From NCBI GenBank assembly GCA_938048505.1, contig CALIUX010000072.1, positions 1 through 8,499 on the forward strand: a DNA stretch of 8,499 bases, read 5' to 3'. The first letter of the stretch is position 1; every line of letters starts with the position of its first letter. The stretch comes from an uncultured Pseudomonadales bacterium. GTDB lineage: Bacteria; Pseudomonadota; Gammaproteobacteria; Pseudomonadales; Cellvibrionaceae. Of the stretch, positions 5,680-8,499 are shown piece after piece. A program made the translations under genes and the position numbers. A model generated the notes under the pieces. It searched no databases, was not told the origin of the DNA, and saw only the letters and a list, made by a program, of their open reading frames with translations.

Positions 5680-6489
5680 ATGAACAACGTGTTTGCACGT
5701 AAGAATTTTGCACGGAACAGTATTCTGGCAGCAACCGTTTCAGCTGCCGTAATGATTTCTGGCTGTAACAAACCTAATGCAGCGGCAGCCCCTGCAGCAG
5801 AGCCAACACTGTCTACGCTTGAGCAAAAAGTCACCTACATCGTAGGTTACCGTATGGCCAAGCAAGCCGAACAAGGTGAGTTTGGTTTAGATAAAGCCGT
5901 TATGGGTCTTGCACTACAAGACGTTAGCGATGGCAAAGAGCCTCGTATTGCTGAAGAAGACCAGCAAAAAGTGATGATGGAGTTCCAAACTCAGCAAGAA
6001 GCCAAACGTAAAGCTGAAGCCGACAAGCAAGCCGCAGAAAACCTTGAAAAAGGCGCCGCCTTCCTTGCTGAAAACGCCAAAAAAGATGGTGTAAAAACAA
6101 CTGAGTCAGGCCTTCAGTATAAAGTTATTAAAGCTGTTGACGACCCTGATGCAGCCAAGCCACAAGCAACTGAAACCGTAAAAGTACATTACCACGGTAC
6201 ATTAATTGACGGCACAGTGTTTGATAGCTCTAAAGATCGCGGCCAACCTGTTACCTTCCCGGTTTCGGGTGTGATTCAAGGTTGGGTTGAAGGCTTACAG
6301 CTTATGAAAGTGGGTGAGAAATTTGAATTCTACATCCCTGCCGACTTAGCGTATGGCGAAAACGGCACTGGCCCTATTGGCCCCAACGCGACACTGCAGT
6401 TTGAAGTTGAGTTAATTGAAATCAACCCTAAGCCACCTGAAGGTCACCCTACTCCAGGTAGCGACCCTCATGCAGGTCACGGTCACTAA
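5680..6489 (+). CDS. FKBP-type peptidyl-prolyl cis-trans isomerase, lipoprotein (FkpA/Mip-like)
   Basis: This is a secreted prolyl isomerase and chaperone expected to assist folding of envelope proteins. Residues 1-28 form a lipoprotein signal peptide with lipobox ISGC and lipidated Cys29. The next residue is Asn, not Asp, which by the E. coli rule favours the outer membrane. An Ala/Pro-rich linker (31-42) leads to an FkpA/Mip-type N-terminal domain (about 43-90) and a charged, probably coiled helix (about 90-135). The FKBP domain spans about 140-249: YHGTLIDGTVFDSS (171-184, with Y171 and D182), GVIQGWVEGL (197-206) and DLAYGENG (222-229). These active-site residues are conserved. The tail after 250 is rich in Pro, Gly and His, ending HAGHGH, and may bind metal. 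An AGGA lies eight bases before the ATG. It is a single-gene unit with its own terminator. The symbol is left open because fkpA and mip-type names overlap. Confidence 0.92.
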   Translation: MNNVFARKNFARNSILAATVSAAVMISGCNKPNAAAAPAAEPTLSTLEQKVTYIVGYRMAKQAEQGEFGLDKAVMGLALQDVSDGKEPRIAEEDQQKVMMEFQTQQEAKRKAEADKQAAENLEKGAAFLAENAKKDGVKTTESGLQYKVIKAVDDPDAAKPQATETVKVHYHGTLIDGTVFDSSKDRGQPVTFPVSGVIQGWVEGLQLMKVGEKFEFYIPADLAYGENGTGPIGPNATLQFEVELIEINPKPPEGHPTPGSDPHAGHGH

Positions 6490-6514
6490 GAGCTGACCAT
6501 TACCAGCTAAAATT

Positions 6515-6539
6515 AAAAGCCCCTCAAGGGGCTTTTTTT
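6515..6539 (+). terminator. Rho-independent terminator of the FKBP gene
   Basis: The arms AAAAGCCCC (6515-6523) and GGGGCTTTT (6528-6536) pair perfectly around the loop TCAA, and the T run continues to 6539. It lies 25 bases after the FKBP stop. The GC core, tetraloop and T tract are typical of a strong intrinsic terminator and isolate this gene from ilvA. Confidence 0.95.
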
Positions 6540-6670
6540 ATGCCTGCGGGATTATAGGTTTACTGTAACGCGCCCTGAACAAGTCAGGGTTTATTGCCTC
6601 ATTAGCTGACGACAATACTGTAATCAAGTACCATACCCCCAACCTTGGCGGTTAAACACTTTGCGCTAAC

Positions 6671-6700
6671 TGAGAGTAATTGAGAGTAACTGACAGTTTT
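6671..6700 (+). repeat. Tandem 10-bp repeat upstream of ilvA
   Basis: TGAGAGTAAT (6671-6680) and TGAGAGTAAC (6681-6690) are adjacent copies differing in the last base. A decayed third unit, TGACAGTTTT, follows at 6691-6700. The period is about one helical turn and the array abuts the candidate -35 box. It could be a regulator site duplicated by slippage or simply a short tandem repeat. Confidence 0.6.
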
Positions 6701-6718
6701 GCATTCAACACATCATAT
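6690..6718 (+). promoter_or_regulatory. Candidate ilvA promoter
   Basis: CTGACA (6690-6695) matches the -35 consensus at five of six bases. TCATAT (6713-6718), exactly 17 bases downstream, matches the -10 box at only three of six. A start near 6725 would give a leader of about 80 bases. The good -35 and spacing support it; the poor -10 keeps it tentative. Confidence 0.35.
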
Positions 6719-6782
6719 CCCTTGAAGCACTTTAAAAAGCGCGTTGCTGCACCGCCTCCAAAAGCCAATGTTAATAAAGGAT

Positions 6783-6799
6783 TCATGCCTTAGGCATGA
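6783..6799. promoter_or_regulatory. 17-bp palindrome just before the ilvA start codon
   Basis: TCATGCCT (6783-6790) and AGGCATGA (6792-6799) are perfect inverted complements around a single T, ending seven bases before the ilvA ATG. It covers the place where the ribosome binds and includes the only Shine-Dalgarno-like AGG (6792-6794). It could be an operator for a dimeric repressor. As RNA its one-base centre would force a few pairs open, so an RNA hairpin is possible but shorter. Confidence 0.45.
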
Positions 6800-6806
6800 T
6801 CACACT

Positions 6807-8339
6807 ATGCCGCACTCTTATATAAAGCGCATTTTAGATGCCCGCATCTACGATCTAGCCGTTGAAACACCACTCGACCCCGCACCTCTTCTCTGTGAAA
6901 AAACAGGCAACAACATTTACCTAAAGCGTGAAGACCTCCAGCCGGTCTTTTCATTTAAAGTGCGCGGCGCGTATAACAAACTCCTCCAACTCCCCCACTC
7001 TCTTCGCGAGCGAGGCGTGATAGCGGCTTCGGCAGGTAACCACGCTCAGGGCTTAGCGTATTCGGCAAAGCATTTATCAGTACCTGCAACTATTGTTATG
7101 CCACAAACGACACCCACCATTAAAGTTGAAGCGGTAAAACGCCATGGCGCCAATGTTGTGCTGCACGGTGACACTTACGATGAAGCTTCAATTTTTGCCA
7201 AGAAGCTCGTTGATGAAAAAGGGTTAACCTATATCGCACCCTACGATGATGGTGACGTAATAGCCGGTCAAGGTACTGTCGCTGTCGAATTACTCCGCCA
7301 ACACAGCAAACCAATTGATGCGGTGTTTATCCCCGTAGGTGGTGGTGGGTTATGCGCTGGCATGGCAGCGTACATTAAATATGTCAGGCCAGGCATTAAA
7401 GTCTTTGCTGTAGAACCCGAAGATGCCGCCTGTTTAGATGCGGCCATGCGCGCAGGAAAACGCGTGACATTACCGCAAGTCGGCATCTTTGCCGATGGAG
7501 TTGCCGTTGCGCAAATAGGTGAAGAAACGTTTAGAGTCATTAAAGATTCAATCGACGGTGTTATCACCGTTTCGACCGATGAAATTTGCGCAGCCATCAA
7601 AGATATTTTTGAAGATACGCGCTCCATTGCAGAACCTGCTGGTGCTTGTGCTCTAGCAGGGCTCAAAAAATATGCTGCGCAAGAAGGTTGTAGCGATCAA
7701 ACGCTAATAGCCGTACACAGTGGTGCCAATACTAACTTTGATCGCTTGCGGTATATTTCTGAGCGCACCGAAATTGGCGAAAGGCGCGAAGCCATTTTGG
7801 CGGTGACAATACCCGAAAAACCCGGCGCATACTTAAAGTTCTGCGAGCTGCTAGGCAAGCGCAACATTACCGAATTCAACTACCGTTATTCTGATAATGC
7901 ACAAGCAATGATTTTTGTCGGCCTTCAAATAAGCCCACACAACGATGACAAATCACAACTCATCAATAAGCTGACTGAGCACGGCTATGATGTGACTGAT
8001 ATGACAGACAATGAAATGGCCAAACTGCATATTCGTCATTTAGTTGGTGGGCATGCGCCAGATTACCTTCAAACCGAAATGGTCTACCGGTTTGAATTCC
8101 CTGAGCGCCCTGGTGCCTTGTTGAAATTTTTAACCCTGTTTGCAGATCGCTGGAACATTACACTTTTTCATTACCGAAACCATGGTTCTGCATACGGGCG
8201 TGTATTGCTGGGGCTACAGGCAGATAAAGAAGACAAACCCGCACTTGAGGCATCACTTGAGGCACTCAACTATTCATACTGGGAAGAAACTGACAACCCC
8301 GCTTACGATGCTTTTTTAGCTAAACTCAAGGGTGGATAA
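6807..8339 (+). CDS. ilvA: Threonine ammonia-lyase (threonine deaminase), biosynthetic long form
   Basis: IlvA is a PLP enzyme that converts L-threonine to 2-oxobutanoate and ammonia, the first committed step of isoleucine synthesis, normally inhibited by isoleucine and relieved by valine. The 510-residue product (E. coli 514) has the catalytic half at about 1-320: SFKVRGAY with Schiff-base Lys51, ASAGNHAQG near 74-82, and the phosphate-binding GGGGL at 178-182. Two ACT-like regulatory domains follow, LAVTIPEKPGAYLKFCELLG (331-350 onward) and YRFEFPERPGALLKF (427-441 onward), so feedback control is expected. I chose ATG at 6807, giving MPHSYIKRILDARIYD, because Pseudomonas-type IlvA proteins begin at the equivalent place. 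In-frame ATGs at 6744 and 6768 would add 21 or 13 residues unlike the family. The ribosome binding site is weak and lies within a palindrome. No other ilv gene is nearby, so it seems to stand alone. Confidence 0.95.
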   Translation: MPHSYIKRILDARIYDLAVETPLDPAPLLCEKTGNNIYLKREDLQPVFSFKVRGAYNKLLQLPHSLRERGVIAASAGNHAQGLAYSAKHLSVPATIVMPQTTPTIKVEAVKRHGANVVLHGDTYDEASIFAKKLVDEKGLTYIAPYDDGDVIAGQGTVAVELLRQHSKPIDAVFIPVGGGGLCAGMAAYIKYVRPGIKVFAVEPEDAACLDAAMRAGKRVTLPQVGIFADGVAVAQIGEETFRVIKDSIDGVITVSTDEICAAIKDIFEDTRSIAEPAGACALAGLKKYAAQEGCSDQTLIAVHSGANTNFDRLRYISERTEIGERREAILAVTIPEKPGAYLKFCELLGKRNITEFNYRYSDNAQAMIFVGLQISPHNDDKSQLINKLTEHGYDVTDMTDNEMAKLHIRHLVGGHAPDYLQTEMVYRFEFPERPGALLKFLTLFADRWNITLFHYRNHGSAYGRVLLGLQADKEDKPALEASLEALNYSYWEETDNPAYDAFLAKLKGG

Positions 8340-8429
8340 AAAGCGAACGGCAAAACCACTTCTAGACACTCATCAATAGCAGGCACCAAGGAAGGCTAGC
8401 CAACCACAAACAATCGAGCCGCTTACAGT

Positions 8430-8499
8430 TTAAAGCTTCTTTATATAGCGCATAACGGGCGGTTCGATTAGCATCATATTATGGGCATACCAAGCATAC
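8430..8499 (-). CDS. C-terminal fragment of an unidentified gene entering from the right edge
   Basis: Read on the minus strand from the window edge, one frame stays open for 22 codons and ends in TAA at 8432-8430, giving a tail that finishes IEPPVMRYIKKL. The other two minus-strand frames hit stops within 15 codons. The composition (Tyr, Trp, two Pro, basic end) looks like a real protein tail, and it would be convergent with ilvA at a 90-base gap. The fragment is too short to name, and chance is possible. Confidence 0.4.
   Translation of the reverse strand, partial: YAWYAHNMMLIEPPVMRYIKKL

Larger units (their letters stand above)
6490..6806. other. FKBP-ilvA intergenic region and ilvA leader
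   Basis: This 317-base gap starts with the FKBP terminator. About 130 bases follow in which I see no feature. Then come the 10-bp tandem repeats (6671-6690), a candidate ilvA promoter (6690-6718) and a leader of about 80 bases carrying a palindrome (6783-6799). No leader peptide rich in Ile, Leu and Val is visible, so classic ilv attenuation is not supported. Confidence 0.6.

Noticed and set aside
5550..5834. 94-codon minus-strand frame across the FKBP start
   Set aside because: It overlaps the FKBP signal peptide region antisense, and the plus-strand frame there has a clear lipoprotein signal and a family match.
6744..6806. N-terminal extension of IlvA from ATG at 6744 or 6768
   Set aside because: The extra residues do not resemble IlvA N-termini, no good Shine-Dalgarno precedes either ATG, and the stretch is better read as the leader with a palindrome.
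6725..6806. ilv-type attenuation leader peptide
   Set aside because: No short ORF rich in Ile, Leu or Val codons and no terminator/antiterminator pair with a T tract is visible before ilvA.
7120..7879. Minus-strand frames at 7120-7314, 7268-7666 and 7697-7879
   Set aside because: They are shadows inside ilvA, whose catalytic and regulatory motifs are continuous across the region.
1..8499. Defence island, prophage, CRISPR or biosynthetic cluster
   Set aside because: All confident genes are housekeeping or stress genes with separate transcription. No repeat array, nuclease, integrase or synthase is present.

Overview
The window looks like ordinary chromosome from a marine-type gammaproteobacterium. 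CmoM, PpnP, RapA, an FkpA/Mip-like FKBP and long-form IlvA all align closely, as I remember them, with the Escherichia coli or Pseudomonas proteins. Base composition looks moderate and there is no transposase, integrase, tRNA, rRNA, CRISPR array or phage gene. The species cannot be fixed from the sequence; a Cellvibrionales- or Alteromonadales-like organism is only a guess.

Layout: (1) 1-773, minus strand, cmoM, a tRNA wobble-uridine modification methyltransferase cut off at its C-terminus by the window edge. (2) 852-1136, plus strand, ppnP, a small cupin nucleoside phosphorylase, divergent from cmoM across a 78-base promoter gap. (3) 1137-1340, a convergent gap with a long near-perfect hairpin between ppnP and rapA. 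(4) 1341-3974, minus strand, rapA, the SWI/SNF ATPase that recycles RNA polymerase, about 90 residues shorter than the E. coli protein. (5) 3975-4373, a gap holding one orphan 71-codon ORF and a probable terminator for the next transcript. (6) 4374-4916, minus strand, a universal stress protein, preceded by an unrecognised 67-codon ORF whose stop overlaps the usp start (TAATG). (7) 5165-5679, a long gap with three TGAAACT-core sites about 30 bp apart at a candidate promoter for the usp unit. (8) 5680-6489, plus strand, a lipoprotein FKBP peptidyl-prolyl isomerase followed by a textbook terminator. (9) 6490-6806, a gap with tandem 10-bp repeats, a candidate promoter and a 17-bp palindrome in front of (10) ilvA, 6807-8339. 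(11) 8430-8499, minus strand, the likely C-terminal tail of an unidentified gene.

The genes are mostly independent housekeeping and stress functions: tRNA modification, nucleoside salvage, transcription recycling, stress response, envelope protein folding and isoleucine synthesis. They do not form one pathway. I found no convincing new multi-gene system. The least explained parts are the small ORF coupled to usp with its phased upstream repeats, the in-frame 18-bp duplication in cmoM, and the palindrome over the ilvA translation start.
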